The notes: generated by a model from the sequence alone, not told the origin. A stretch of DNA of 64,000 nt from Seiridium cupressi (GCA_036674765.1 JARVKI010000045.1:274052-338051), one strand, 5' to 3'. Positions 43,700-55,684 are shown, counted from the stretch's first letter. A program made the numbers and translations.

Positions 43700-44740
43700 A
43701 TGTACTCAAGCTTCGCCATTGTCTCGCTCCTTTGCGCAGTTGCTGCTGGTCAGAAAACTTGCCCATCCGTCTGGACTGATGTCGCCACCGACATGAAGGC
43801 GTTGTTTGTGGACAGTGCTGGTGCTGCAACAGACGATGCACGGGCGGCTATCCGACTATCTTTCCACGACTGTTTCCCCTCGGCATGCGATGGCTCCATA
43901 ATCCTTGCCAACGAGTGTTCTGATCGGGGAGAGAACAGTCAGATGGTCGACATTTGCACTACGCTTGGTGACATGGCTACACAATATAATGTCAGCACGG
44001 CCGATATCATCCAGTTGGGTACCGGTGAGTATTTTCTTACTGGCAGAAGACGCATCAGATGGACATTCTCTAACTTGTTGTAGCACTCGGAGTGTCTGCT
44101 GCCCTTGGGCCCACCATGTCTTTCAAGGTGGGACGAGTTGATTCTAGTACTGCCAACCCGACTGGGCAAATGCCGGGCGCGAATGATGCCGCAGATACCA
44201 TCATCTCCGACTTCGATGCCAAGGGTTTCACGACGACAGAACTCATCGCTCTGGTTGGGGCCCATAGCGCGGCAAAGAACCTCGCAGGCACTGCTCTTGA
44301 CTCTACTGTCGATGATTTGGACACCAACTTCTATACAGAGACTGCCAACGGAAGTGCACCCGCTAGCCTCCAGAGCGACATCAATCTTAGCAATTCAAGC
44401 ACAACCAGCTCGGATTGGACAACATTTGGCGGTAGCTTAAGCGACTGGGAAGCTGCATTCGTCCCAGCGTAAGTCAATCTGTTCTTCCTGTTCACCTTGA
44501 TTTCCCCGGCGGCCGCTTGTTCATCATGATACTAATTGACCATGCTGCAGAATGGAGAAGATGGGACTCCTCGGAGTGGATGAGTCCACTTTGACCGATT
44601 GCTCAAGTGTTGTCACGGCCGCTTTCGCATCAAAGAAAGCACGCGCTGTGTATTTTGGAGCCTCGAGAGGTAGCTCTGCGAAGCGCAACCCTCGCGGCAT
44701 GGCTGCCGGAGCATCCTGGATGGCTCGTATGCACTCATGA
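43700..44740 (+). CDS. secreted class II haem peroxidase (ligninase-type)
   Basis: 299 residues from exons 43700-44024, 44084-44468 and 44551-44740 (introns 59 and 82 bp). MYSSFAIVSLLCAVAAG is a signal peptide. Peroxidase landmarks: AAIRLSFHDCFPSACDGSI with Arg52 and distal His56, DIIQLGTALGVSAALGP, VGRVDSSTANPTGQMPGANDAADTI, ELIALVGAHSAAKN with proximal His169, and DLDTNFYTETANG; the last exon gives MEKMGLLGVDESTLTDCS. Class II enzymes oxidise phenolics with H2O2 outside the cell. Ascomycete members usually lack the extra manganese or tryptophan sites of white-rot enzymes; whether this one has them cannot be decided by eye. The C-terminus is basic and Ser/Gly-rich (ASRGSSAKRNPRG), unlike most class II enzymes. 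Confidence 0.88.
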
Positions 44741-46701
44741 TCTCACATGATCACTGCTCAAACATTGCTTCAAGATAACGATCATATGCGAAATAAGAGG
44801 GTTTTGGGCTCTTGGATATTACCAACATTGTGCGGCGTTGGGATTGGATTTATAATTGGGGTACTGGGAATCAAAAGTGTGGAGTATGCTGTGTACATAG
44901 CATCATATGAAGGGTTGAGGTTCGGCTAGGAGATGAACTTGGACGCAATTAGTGGTACCACAGCCATTCTGGCCGTTACGCCAATGTCGCACAGGCGAGC
45001 AAGCGCAAGGTTAATTGAATGCAATGGATCGACGAATTCTGAGCCTGAGAGATGTGCGGGTAGTCACCCTAGATATCGGAGGCTGATCAACGCCATCGAA
45101 AATCATGCGACCATAATGGGGTGATGGACGTGCCGCATCTGATGGCTCAACCTTGTGGCGCCCGTGACCTTTGTGGAAGCGAGCAAGTTTGTTGAGTAAG
45201 AAAAAAGCCAAACAAATGTGAGAGGGAAAAGATCAAAAAGGCTGTAATGATATAAACCGCTATAGTCTACTTAAGCTATGACACGTTTGAGAAACAATGG
45301 ACACGAGGTTCAAGAACCAACGTCGGCATGTTTTTTAGGACTAATGGAGGTAACGAAGTGTGACGAGAGTAGTTAACTAATGTATTTTCAGGGGGTTTCT
45401 CACTAGCCACTGATCGTGAGAACGAGCGAGCAAAGCCACAGGTATCTAGTCCTGCCCCGCATCACGCAGCGCCGGCCCGCTTGTGGGGTCACGCCATGGA
45501 GCATTTCATCCAGGTACAAAAGGCTCCTCTATCCCCAAGCGAAATCTCGGCGATTTGCCCGTCTGAAAGCCCGATACATTGTTGATATCAGCACCGATCG
45601 TAACGTTTACTTCCTCCTAGACTTGAGCAGTCACGCTCCCTCTTCCGCCTCGACCTGGACTCGTACGCTATCACGAAGCACATTGCATACTTCTTTCACG
45701 ATTCGAGACATCTCCGACGCTCCGGTCGCAAGTGCTCCTCAGTCCCACGTGTCGCCGGTGGACATCCGCAACTTGCCGGACTCAAGGAGCTTGGACCCCC
45801 GGACATCGAATCCCACAGCCCCAAGATCCAGCGCACACCAGCTCCAAGCTCTGAGCTCCCGAGCCCCGACCCAATCCGCACGACGTCAGTGTCACACCTG
45901 AGTTGGGCAACCATCAGCCACAACTGGGGGCAGGCTTTTTCTTTTGCGACACCTTTCCGCATTCGTCCCTCCTCAACTCACCCGCCGCACACCGCCTTCC
46001 TATCTAGGCAAAACGCCATCATTCCGTCGCGCATTTCGCAGGCGCGGCTGCTACAACCGAGACAAACAACATTTTCCGTCTCGACACATACCGCCGTTTG
46101 CAAGTGACGCCTTGCTCTGGCTCAACCCTTCTGAAGCGGGCGACCAATTTCAGATCTACATCTTGCCTGGATATTATTGGCAATGGGACTTGCCAGAGCT
46201 TGCGAGCTCGTGAAAATTAGATCGGTATACCTGAGGTAGACAGTAGATCTCGCAGTAAGTAGATCCTTTACTGTCGCATCTTAAGCCACCCTATACATCT
46301 GCATTTCACTCCTTTCCTCCGTTCTCAGTCTTTGGCCCTACCTATTGTTCTACCACCCATCGCATGCTTTCGTAAGCTGCAAAGCGGTGAACATGGGTGG
46401 ATGCATTCCAAGAGGCTTACTGGCACCTACTCTTGACCAAACTTGAACGAGTTCCTACCCAATGTGGGTTGGTTATCATACATTATTATAATGTTACTCC
46501 ACCGAAATCTCCTCTCTCATTTTGTATCAACGCATTAACTTTCCCTTCACATGTATCATATCATATTGTCTAATGTTAATGTTATTCCGTATCACTATGT
46601 CATCTGGTCGTCTTTGCTATATGCGCTCTAACGTGGTAGATGCTTAGCTAACGGTAGCCCTTAAGTTCCCCTTCCCTCCGCTGTACACCACATCTAATAC
46701 C
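44741..46701. other. intergenic and long FCP1 5' leader
   Basis: About 2 kb. Open frames at 45416-45901 and 45944-46213 are Ser/Pro/Arg-rich with no recognisable domain and look like leader sequence. From about 46290 the strand is pyrimidine-rich up to the FCP1 start. Confidence 0.5.
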
Positions 46702-49122
46702 ATGGTCAATCTACGCGAGTTTAACACTGGGCTTCGGCTACGTTATCCCATCACGATATCACGAATTCACAAAAAGAGGGGCGACAAGGTCAAGCGACAA
46801 GAGGCCGTTGTCCAATATACGTACAAGTTCAAACGAACCATTGGCGACCCGAATCTAGGCGAAGAGCGCGAAATTGAGGAGACGGGGTATGGTGACTGGG
46901 ATTGCCCATCCGATGGCACCGTCCACAAGTGGCATGTCGGCGAGGGCGATGTCGTCACTCGCGACCAGCTTCTAGTCGTCATCGACGAGCCGTGCTCTCA
47001 CGATACGCAGTTCGCCGGCCTGTGTACGAAATGTGGGAAAGACATGACCGAGTCGAATTGGGCGGCAGAAGGCCTCGACATCGACCGGGCAACAATATCC
47101 ATGGTCCACGACAATGTCGCTCTCAAGGTCAGCGCTACCGAGGCGGAAAAGAAAGAGCTGGAACTCCAGGAGCGTCTCCTCACGCAACGCAAATTGAGTC
47201 TTGTGGTCGACTTGGATCAAACCATTATCCATGCTTGCGTAGAGCCCACCATCGGCGAATGGCAACACGACCCCACGAATCCCAACTACGATTCTGTCAA
47301 GAAAGTGCGCAGTTTCCAGCTCGACGATGGCCCGAAACATGACGATTCACCGAAATGTTCCTACTACATCAAATTACGCCCCGGATTGGCTGGCTTTCTC
47401 GAGAGGATCTCAGAGCTCTACGAAATGCATGTGTACACAATGGGAACGCGGGCCTATGCACAAGAAATCGCCAAGATCGTTGACCCCGAGATGAAGTATT
47501 TCGGAAACCGAATCATCAGCCGCGACGAGAATGGAAGCCTGGCCGCCAAAAGGTTGCAAAGGTTATTCCCAGTCAGCACGCACATGGTTGTTGTCATCGA
47601 TGACCGGGCCGATGTCTGGCCCTTGAACAGGTCAAATTTGATCAAGGTCACACCTTACGACTTCTTCCGCGGAATTGGCGATATTAACTCAAGTTTTCTT
47701 CCAAAACGGGACGATATCATTGCACCAGCACCTACTCCTGTCCCTCTCCCGACGAACGGTGACGTATCGAGAAGTCCGAATGCCCCGGGACACGCCAACA
47801 ACATACCGGAGCACGAGAGAGCCGTCGCCGAGTCCGATGACGACAATGCTTTGCTGCAGTTACAAGCACAAGAACAGGAACGGGAGCTGGAGAAGCAACT
47901 GACGGAGCGACCTCTACTCCACCTACAGGAGAAGTTGGACAAGGGTGAGAGCGAGAGCGATCCCACTCCGTCTACTGAGGTCTCCGAAGCACCCGAGCAG
48001 AATGGTCATACCGACAGTCCAGCTCATCGTCACAACCTCCTTCGCGACGACGATGAGGAACTCGCTTACCTCGAAAACCATCTCACTTTACTGCACCAGA
48101 ATTTTTACACTCAGCATGATTCTCGTGTCTCCGCTCTACGAAAAGAGACCGGTATAGACGAAATTACGGCGGATTCTATTCCAGATGTTGGAAAGCTGCT
48201 CGAATGGGTCAAGAAAAGGGTTCTTCGAGGCTGTAGCATTGTACTGAGTGGTCTTGTCCCTCTTGGCATCGATGTTGAACAGTCGGAGATCGGGCTCCAG
48301 ATCCAGAGCTTTGGTGGTGAAATCCGAACACGGATTAGCAGGAGTGTCACACATCTTGTCATTAGCAGTTCAAGGCCACGTACGCAGAAGGTCCGCCAAG
48401 CCGCACGCATACCAAGTATCAAAATCGTGAATCAAGATTGGCTGGCCGGAAGTCTAGCGCAATGGAAGCAACTCGATGTCGACCCCTTCCTTGTGGAAGT
48501 ACACCCGGCCGACCGCGTAAGCCATACTCCCATCGAGGCGAGTGGCAGGGATAGCGAGAGTGCCAGCCCCCAACCAGTTGACGAACCAGATCATGCGGAC
48601 GATGAAGACGAAGAGGGAGTCGACGAATATGGAGGGGACGACGGCGCCGATGACGATGATGATACTGAAGTTCAAGACGTATACGGAGTCATGCCGACAG
48701 AGCCCGAAGACGGGGAGAGAAGCCCTGTCGACGACCTCAAGAACATGGACTGGGGAGAGCTGGATGCAGAGTTCAACGAATTCATGGGCTCTGATGCTGG
48801 TACCGATTCAGACGGCCAATCAGAGTTTGACGACACCGCTAGCACGACTAAGACTCGAAAACGGAAAGTTGACGATGATGAAGACGGCGACGAGGGAAGC
48901 ATTCTTGCTAAGAAACAAAAGCTCGCTAGGGATAGGACTACTGGCTTGCGGAATGTGAAGAATGCCGGCGAAGAGGGCAGCGGTGAAGGCAGCGGATTGC
49001 CAACGCCCATGGGCACTGGCGATGAGGAGGATGCTGCTGCCGGAGAGGACGAGGAAGACTTTGACTTGGAGGCACAACTGGAAGCAGAACTCGCCGCTGA
49101 GGCGGATGCAGAGGCTGGTTGA
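46702..49122 (+). CDS. FCP1: RNA polymerase II CTD phosphatase FCP1
   Basis: An intronless ORF of 806 residues. FCP1 removes phosphate from the polymerase II C-terminal repeat in the nucleus and recycles the enzyme. The N-terminal biotinyl/lipoyl-like fold includes GTVHKWHVGEGDVV and a zinc-like CSHDTQFAGLCTKCGK. The HAD-type catalytic site is LVVDLDQTIIHA with Asp170 and Asp172 (DxDxT), followed by FLERISELYEMHVYTMGTRAYA, FGNRIISRDE and VVIDDRADVW. A BRCT domain (about 505-600) has GCSIVLSGLVPLG, FGGEIRTRISRSVTHLVIS and IVNQDWLAGSL. The tail is acidic with DWGELDAEFNEFMGSD and a basic KTRKRKVDDDEDG. Length, order and acidic end match fungal FCP1. Confidence 0.97.
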   Translation: MVNLREFNTGLRLRYPITISRIHKKRGDKVKRQEAVVQYTYKFKRTIGDPNLGEEREIEETGYGDWDCPSDGTVHKWHVGEGDVVTRDQLLVVIDEPCSHDTQFAGLCTKCGKDMTESNWAAEGLDIDRATISMVHDNVALKVSATEAEKKELELQERLLTQRKLSLVVDLDQTIIHACVEPTIGEWQHDPTNPNYDSVKKVRSFQLDDGPKHDDSPKCSYYIKLRPGLAGFLERISELYEMHVYTMGTRAYAQEIAKIVDPEMKYFGNRIISRDENGSLAAKRLQRLFPVSTHMVVVIDDRADVWPLNRSNLIKVTPYDFFRGIGDINSSFLPKRDDIIAPAPTPVPLPTNGDVSRSPNAPGHANNIPEHERAVAESDDDNALLQLQAQEQERELEKQLTERPLLHLQEKLDKGESESDPTPSTEVSEAPEQNGHTDSPAHRHNLLRDDDEELAYLENHLTLLHQNFYTQHDSRVSALRKETGIDEITADSIPDVGKLLEWVKKRVLRGCSIVLSGLVPLGIDVEQSEIGLQIQSFGGEIRTRISRSVTHLVISSSRPRTQKVRQAARIPSIKIVNQDWLAGSLAQWKQLDVDPFLVEVHPADRVSHTPIEASGRDSESASPQPVDEPDHADDEDEEGVDEYGGDDGADDDDDTEVQDVYGVMPTEPEDGERSPVDDLKNMDWGELDAEFNEFMGSDAGTDSDGQSEFDDTASTTKTRKRKVDDDEDGDEGSILAKKQKLARDRTTGLRNVKNAGEEGSGEGSGLPTPMGTGDEEDAAAGEDEEDFDLEAQLEAELAAEADAEAG

Positions 49123-49610
49123 TCATGTAGGTTTATGAGTGAAGCAGTCCTTGCGTTTGTTATGGGGTCAAGGAGTTCTCAGGGTTTCTCGAGGTTCTGG
49201 AAGTGCTACTCGAGTATCTGCTCGAGCCGTCTTGGCTTGAATTATTGCATAGCGTCAGTGGAAAGGACCAAATGTTTAACATGACTAGGGCCTCTAGAAC
49301 TTGTTCCCGAATGTCAATTGAAATGTTGTAACAACGTCCCGAGTGTGTTAAAAGCAGGCCCAATAAATATGCCTTCCCATCATATACATTCAGTGTTGCT
49401 CCAGCGGTCCGCCACGAAATGAGGCGCTGGGTTAACTGCAGGGCGGCCCCACCTGCACGTGATCAGCTTCATTCAATCTGGAGCTCGACGCAGCTGCTCC
49501 AACATCCTTAACACCAAAGCATTCCGATTGACTACAACACAACGCTCATCGGGTTGCTTCACTCCTCTAATTGACCACACCAACTGACCCGAATTTGAGT
49601 CACCGCCGCC
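49123..49610. other. intergenic, FCP1 to NDUFA13
   Basis: No gene was recognised; the 3' flank and promoter of two same-strand housekeeping genes. Confidence 0.6.
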
Positions 49611-50402
49611 ATGCCGCAAGATATGCCCCCCGTCGGGGGCTACGGGCCGGTTCAGTACAAGGTACGTTGATGCAGTTATGGACCTTTGGAGGTGGGCAAC
49701 AACGACGGTGATGACATGCGAATGCGAGTTTCGAACTACCTGGAACGCTTTATGAGATTCGATACAGCGATGAAACTGCTGGGAATAACGGTAGTTGGTG
49801 CCAGGCACGCAAATGTGAAGGCTAGGAGGATGTAGCCCCTCCGTGCGACCGGCAGTGACGCAGCATCGCGAACGATTCTCCCGACACCAAACGATATTTG
49901 TCCTACGCAAAACAAGCCGCTCACTGTACACGGCTTTCTGATCGCGCTCTTTCGTTCCCTCGCCGGGTAGTCCAGGAGCTTGGTCGAGCCACAAGAGATT
50001 CAATTGGAAACAGGCTAATTCGAGCACTTTTCACAGCGCAACCTGCCCGCCGCTTCCCTTCGACCTGGAACGCTCATCCTCGGTATGAGCGCCATCATGG
50101 TCTACGGCTTCTACAAGTTAGGCCAAGGTATCCGAGAGCAAAAGTACGTGGACTATCGATTCCGAGGACAACGGCGCACATGACTAATCGGATTTCTTGA
50201 CAGCGAGCTTGCGCGCGAGAAGATGTGGTCCCGAATCCACCTCATTCCCCTACTACAAGCAGAAGAAGATCGAGATCTAGTGCGACGGCATCTGGCGGAT
50301 CAGGCAAGAGAGAAGCAGCTGTTGGGCGAGAACATGAAGGTTTACAACACAGATCGCTACGTCAGACCGACGTACGCTGTCACACCTTCGGCGACGAAAT
50401 AA
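49611..50402 (+). CDS. NDUFA13: mitochondrial complex I subunit NDUFA13 / GRIM-19
   Basis: 118 residues from exons 49611-49661, 50037-50143 and 50204-50402. This is the B16.6 subunit of NADH:ubiquinone oxidoreductase, an inner-membrane single-span supernumerary subunit. The text is unmistakable: MPQDMPPVGGYGPVQYK, then RNLPAASLRPGTLILG, the membrane helix MSAIMVYGFYKLGQGIREQN, LAREKMWSRIHLIPLLQAEEDRDLV, RRHLADQAREKQLLGE and YVRPTYAVTP. Intron 1 is 375 bp, far longer than other introns here (about 50-90 bp); intron 2 is 60 bp. Frames join exactly at both splices. The gene is too fragmented to show as one open frame. Confidence 0.95.
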
Positions 50403-51090
50403 GGGTGCTTCTGTATGTGGCAAAGTGAAAGGGTGGGTTAGCTGGCGATATCGACCTAGTCGAGGTCTGGCTAGGCATTGTACATTTTTTCGCAAAAAGC
50501 AGACAATAGAAGGCGGCCTTCATAAGTAGCTGATCATACTGGAAGATTTGGTTGAGATGCGGCGTTATTTATGCGGTTGACATGCGGTAAACCATGAGGG
50601 TTTCATGTAATCGCGTTCCCTCTGGTTGAAGACTGTCATAAATTTGGTTGCATTCGTCTGCGACCTTCTAACCTAGGTACACCCGAAGCACCCTGAGATC
50701 GGTGTTAGGCGCAGCTCCGGAAAATGCGTTACTAAAGCCCCAACCGAATAGTATTTACCAGAGAAGCCAGGTCTATAGCATAAAACATAGATGTTGTAGT
50801 ACGTTGTGAGCACGCAGTTTTAGCCTTCTGTTCCTTGTGATTCCCACCATCAAGGCAGAGCAACTGCATTGGGCTGGGTTGATGATCTAAGACTATACAA
50901 TCAATAGAGTACCAGGTAACGATACATAGATTTCCTTTCGGCAACACTGCGTGGCTGGAGTTATCAATGCTGTCTTGAGCCGAGAGGAGCAGTGCTGGAC
51001 ATAAGAAGCAGATGCATCAAGAGCGCCAATTAGGTATGCGTAAGTTTGAGATGGTATTATCCTGGTCTATCTAACCTCGTATTTTCTTGA
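50403..51090. other. intergenic between convergent genes
   Basis: 3' flanks of NDUFA13 and the P450. Nothing further was recognised. Confidence 0.6.
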
Positions 51091-52974
51091 TCACCTTGCT
51101 GATTCGATTGTCCTCCTGGTGATGCGTACAGGTGTCTCGTCCTTGGTATGGCCCGTACCGTCGCCGACCATGTATAGTCGTTCGCCATCGATGACCTCCT
51201 TCGAGCCGTCGTGTCCCCTGCAAGATGTGTTAAAACGTTCGGCGTATAATGCTGAGCAACCGTACCTGAGATTATCCCACTCCGCCCACACTTGGTTGAT
51301 GTCGAATTTCCTTGCAGCTAGAGTGAGGACCAATCTAAGCTCCATCGTGGCTAATTCTTGCCCGATGCAGTTTCGTGGACCCTGTTCAAACGGCCTCCAT
51401 GCATCTTTCAGGGGAAACAGTGGATCGCCATCTTTGACAAGCCATCTCTCCGGGATAAATTGCTTCGGACGAGGCCATACGTCATCTCTGTAATGACAAG
51501 CAGGCGATCCATCTCCAACACCGAAGTCTGCGGTCGGATATCGCATATTTGTTACCGGGTCAATGAGGAAGAAGTCATGTTGACCAGCTCGAGCAGTAGC
51601 AGCAGGTGTGTACAGCCGAAGAGTCTCCTTGATGCAGCCCATGGTGTAGGGAAGCGAGTTCAGAATATGTGGCGATTTAACGATGAGTTCGGGAGCGTCA
51701 TCTGGATTGGGGCCCAACAGTGCGTCGTGTTCCTGCCTCAGCTTAGCCAGACATTCTGGGTTTTCCTCCAGCAACTTGAAAGCCCAGCAGATCGTTGTGG
51801 CGGTGGTATCATGGCCGGCAAAGAGGAAAGCCTTCAAGTTCTCTAGAATATTTTCCAAGAACTGGGGGTCGCTTTCAAGGCTATCGCCTTCCTTTCCCTC
51901 CTTGCGAATAGACTCGGTTGTCAAGTCCATGATAGACTTGGTCCCCTCCCTCGATCCGATGGACTCAAGATGACGATGAATGTGTGGCATCAGCTCGGCC
52001 TTCATGACCTGGTTGTTGTGCTTGATACGAGACCAAGGATTGAGCAGTGCAATAAACCTTGCCAAGCTAGGCCGCGTGCCTAGCCGTTTAGTCATGTCCG
52101 TCATCGCCTCCTTGAGGGCGCTGACAGTCCCAGACTGCTCATTCAGCTGCAAGCCGCTAGCGAAGTGCAGTGGTCAGTCACAGATCCACTGGAGCAATAC
52201 GGTAGACAAGAACACTTACAGCGTGGCCTTGCTAATGATGTCGAAAGTCAAATTCGTCGTGAGCTTCTCAAGTTGTACAATCTGACCCGGTTGACCAGTC
52301 TGCCCAGCGAATGAGTCGAGCACGTTGACGAATACGACCATATCTTCCATCATAGAGGGCACAAGTGCCATAATGTTGCGTGGGCTGAATCCCGGATTGA
52401 AGACTGACCGCCATCGTTTCCATTGTTCCCCATCGGAAGAAACCATATCCTTGTTCCTGGTCAAAGGCTTCAGGAAGTCCCGTTCCATGGCATGTTTTGG
52501 CAAGCTCTTGGTCTGCGTAAACTGCGCGCTCACTCTAGGGTGCAGCGAGAAGAGGATGGGGCTTGAGACCGGCCATAGGTCAAGGTAAGCCACGGTGGGA
52601 CACCTCTCCTCTCCTGGAAACAGCGTCCTCCATTCCCGAACCATCCAGATTGATAGATGGTTCGTGCTGACGTCTGCCGGGTGAGCTTTGGTGTATTCTC
52701 CTAGAACTTTCAGGTGCCCCCATATCGTAGAGTGTGGCATTAATGGCTAGACCGCGTAAGCTCATTGAACAATATCTCCGCACCCCCAACATGCAGGTAT
52801 CGATTCGAGTTGGCATGGTAGAGTCGGTCGACTTACGATGCCTTGCTTCTTAAGGGCGGAAAATCTCGACCTCACGACATATCCGCCGAATAAGAACTGG
52901 CCGATTGCGAAAGACACCAAAAGGAGCGTCGTTCGCATGACGACGGCGAAGACGTCACTACTCCCAAGCGCCAT
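51091..52974 (-). CDS. cytochrome P450 monooxygenase
   Basis: 576 residues from exons 52974-52837, 52746-52220 and 52156-51091 (introns 90 and 63 bp). An N-terminal anchor (RTTLLLVSFAIGQFLFGGYVV) places it on the ER facing the cytosol. P450 landmarks: PHSTIWGHLKVLGEY, WKRWRSVFNPGFSP, I-helix AFLFAGHDTTATTICWAF, K-helix KETLRLYTP, WPRPKQFIPERWLV and haem loop FEQGPRNCIGQELATMEL with the Cys ligand. The substrate cannot be inferred; the haem loop resembles P450s of fungal secondary metabolism and alkane/fatty-acid oxidation. The M20 amidohydrolase 1.4 kb upstream is on the same strand, but no shared pathway is evident. Confidence 0.93.
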
Positions 52975-54412
52975 TGCATCTGATGACGTTTGGAGTCTGG
53001 GGATCTATTTTCACCTTGATGTCGGTAAGGCTTAGACTTCACAAGATAAATCTCGGATGAATATGGGCCTAAGGTCAGTAAAGATTGTGCTGGTGGGAAT
53101 GATGGTTCGTCAGTGTGGAGGGTAGGGCAGGTGGCGTTCTCACTAAATACCCTTGCACACTAACTGGCCATCGCGAATCATGACACTTCCGATTGGTTGC
53201 TAGCATGCTAATTGAACCCCCAGAATAAATACTAAGATCTCTATGTTTGAAGAGCAATGGATGCCTGCACTCAACGGATTAGGTCGTGCATCCAGTGTCA
53301 AGCACGGGCTGCGGATGTCTAGCGGCTTCTTGCCTTCGTTACGTCCATTGTACTCACAGTCCCCCTTCCCTGCGGTGCGAGATCGGTTTATTCTTGAGAA
53401 TATCACGCCGTTGCGCGACCGAGCGCGATCAACGGGGGCCAAGACGAACACTTTCCAGAAATGGCAAACCAGATAGGTCTTGCATCGCGTCCTTGGCATT
53501 AGTAGGCCGTAAGTTGGGGTACATAGCACTCCGCCACATACCAAATAGCGAAACTGACCCGCGCCTTGAGTAAAACTGGGACCAGTCAATACAGTCATGA
53601 TGCATCCCGCCAGGGCAACTATTAGCAAGTCATGGCTTCGCGCTTGTCGCCATTATCGCAGTCGCGCGCTTCGCGGCACCTGGAGGAGGTACCCTTAACA
53701 GCATCTTTCGATTCCCAAAGATGCCACTGCGCCGACCTCCGCGCCTGGAGCCAAAAAGCTTTCAGCGAGGTACCGCCAAACTCTACACGACGCATCTCCA
53801 CCACTTTAGGCGGAAAGTGTGGACAGTTGTGTCAAGATGGACGAAGGTTATAAGGGGTGAAGTGGTTAATTGATTGGGTATGAGAGGGAGAAGTAGAAGG
53901 AGAGGAGATAGTCTGTAGTGGCTGAGAAGCCCGACAATCCAGGTGGCTGGAGCCCCTATTCTGACACATCCGAGAACTCTGCGCTGCCTCTCTACTGTGG
54001 ACCTGCGCAATCGACAATCTTCTAGACCTACCAGGACCGAAAAGAAGCAGAAGGATCGCACATGCGAAGGCGCCATCCTGGTCATGGTATTCGATCATAG
54101 GGCCATGCACATTTGTGGAGAGAGCTGAAAGTAATCGCAGACGCGGAAACATGATGTTTCTAGACAATCCGTTCCAAACACAGGTAGATGCGGCCGTTCA
54201 TTCATCGATAGGCTCGGCCGTTGGATAATTATCTGGACGAAACATTCTTGAACTTAGGGAGTGCCACTTTCAGGACATTTATTACGTTGTTTGACCCGAT
54301 ATGACCAGTCAACCGAGGTAGTAACGTAGAATCAGATATTTTCCATAGCCTGCTCAATTATAATTTTAGGAGAATAATTCTACCGCATTAGGGTCGTGGT
54401 TCTCAAAATCAA
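52975..54412. other. intergenic, no gene seen
   Basis: 1.4 kb covering the P450 promoter and the M20 gene 3' flank. Open frames here are short and overlapping on both strands; none looks like a protein family. Confidence 0.55.
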
Positions 54413-55684
54413 TCAATCCGATGTTTTCAGCAAAGCCAGTACCGCTATCACCAGTGCTTCTACTCCGGTCTTCAGTGTAGGCTGAACAGCTGGTGCAAAG
54501 TAAGGGCTATGGTTTGATGGCAATTGGTCAAGCTGGTTGAGCTGTCTCTTCTTGTCCCAGTCCTCGGGGTCGTGTCCACCAATAAACCAAAAGACGTATG
54601 GTCGGTTGATAGGCTGCGCGAGGTAGCTGAAGTCCTCGCTGGCCGGTACGAGCGACATGTTGGCATCGTACAGTGTGCCAAAGTGTGAACTGAATGCCTT
54701 TCCAACGTGTTGAGTGATGGCCTGATCGTTGATAGTCGCAGGAACTGTGACTGTCATTTCGAAAGTGGGCTCCTTTGGGCTATTCGAGGCTTGGCACTCA
54801 GCCCGAACAATTCTCTTGATAGCTCCTACAATATGATCGCGCCATTGCGGTGCAACGCTGCGTGTGTTGACTTTCAGTACCGCGTGATCGCTTATGATGT
54901 TCTCCGCCGAACCAGTATTCAGAGCGCCCACTGTAACGACGGCCAGCTCCCCAGGGGGCACTTCTCGGCTAATGATTGTCTGGAGCCTGATGACAATATT
55001 ACTTGCCAGTACCACCGGATCAATGGCATTTTGAGGAGCACTGCCATGGCCTCCTCGCCCATAAACCGTGATCAGCATTCCATCGCAGCCGGTCAGCATG
55101 ACACCCGGCCTCGTGCCTACAGTACCGGCCTTTCCCCAGTAGACATGCTGTGCCACAAGGGCATCCGGAACCGGGCAATATTTGGTGAACAGACCGGCTT
55201 CGACCATATCCTTCGCGCCTGTCGCCTTCTCTTCGGCCGGTTGAAAGAGAAAGATGATCGTGCCTGACCATGCTTGCCGGCAAGTCAGTAGCACATCTGC
55301 CGCACCGACTAAGGCTGTCAGATGCATGTCGTGGCCACAGGCGTGCATCACAGGTTGGTCAACACCAAACTGGTCAGTCATACGTTTTCTGCAAGCATAG
55401 TCCAATCCAGTCTTCTCCTCGACGGGGAGCCCATCCAAATCTGCTCTCAGCAGAATCGTCTTGCCGGGTCCATTGCGAAAGATTGCTACCAGACCAGCGC
55501 CAGCAATACCTGTGTGTAATTCCAGGTCTGGCGATAAGTCTTCGAGAGAGCGTGCTATGGTCGCCGCTGTTCCGTGTTCCTGCCATGAGAGCTCTGCGTT
55601 GGCGTGCAGATATTTGTATAGACTCTCGTATCTGGTATAATCTGGGCCATGGCTCCCCAGAACCATCTCGAATGCTTGCGACAT
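54413..55684 (-). CDS. M20D metallopeptidase / amidohydrolase
   Basis: An intronless ORF of 423 residues. It belongs to the M20D group (aminoacylase, IAA-amino-acid hydrolase, hippurate hydrolase), which hydrolyses N-acyl amino acids with two metal ions. Seen: LHANAELSWQEHGTA (family start), TGIAGAGLVAIF, ILLRADLDGLPVEE, metal ligands in VMHACGHDMHLTALVGAA (114-121), the catalytic Glu pair in FLFQPAEEKATGAKDMVEAG (151-152), VYGRGGHGSAPQNAIDP (dimer-domain His), SAENIISDHAVLKVNTRS, and ASEDFSYLAQ near the C-terminus. No signal peptide, so it is probably cytosolic. Length is normal. Substrate preference is unknown. Confidence 0.93.
   Translation of the reverse strand: MSQAFEMVLGSHGPDYTRYESLYKYLHANAELSWQEHGTAATIARSLEDLSPDLELHTGIAGAGLVAIFRNGPGKTILLRADLDGLPVEEKTGLDYACRKRMTDQFGVDQPVMHACGHDMHLTALVGAADVLLTCRQAWSGTIIFLFQPAEEKATGAKDMVEAGLFTKYCPVPDALVAQHVYWGKAGTVGTRPGVMLTGCDGMLITVYGRGGHGSAPQNAIDPVVLASNIVIRLQTIISREVPPGELAVVTVGALNTGSAENIISDHAVLKVNTRSVAPQWRDHIVGAIKRIVRAECQASNSPKEPTFEMTVTVPATINDQAITQHVGKAFSSHFGTLYDANMSLVPASEDFSYLAQPINRPYVFWFIGGHDPEDWDKKRQLNQLDQLPSNHSPYFAPAVQPTLKTGVEALVIAVLALLKTSD

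Noticed and set aside
45416..46213. Ser/Pro/Arg-rich open frames upstream of FCP1
   Set aside because: No domain, signal or conserved-looking core; more likely promoter and leader of FCP1.
49473..50027. 184-codon minus-strand ORF
   Set aside because: It lies mostly over intron 1 and exon 1 of NDUFA13 on the other strand and has no recognisable content.
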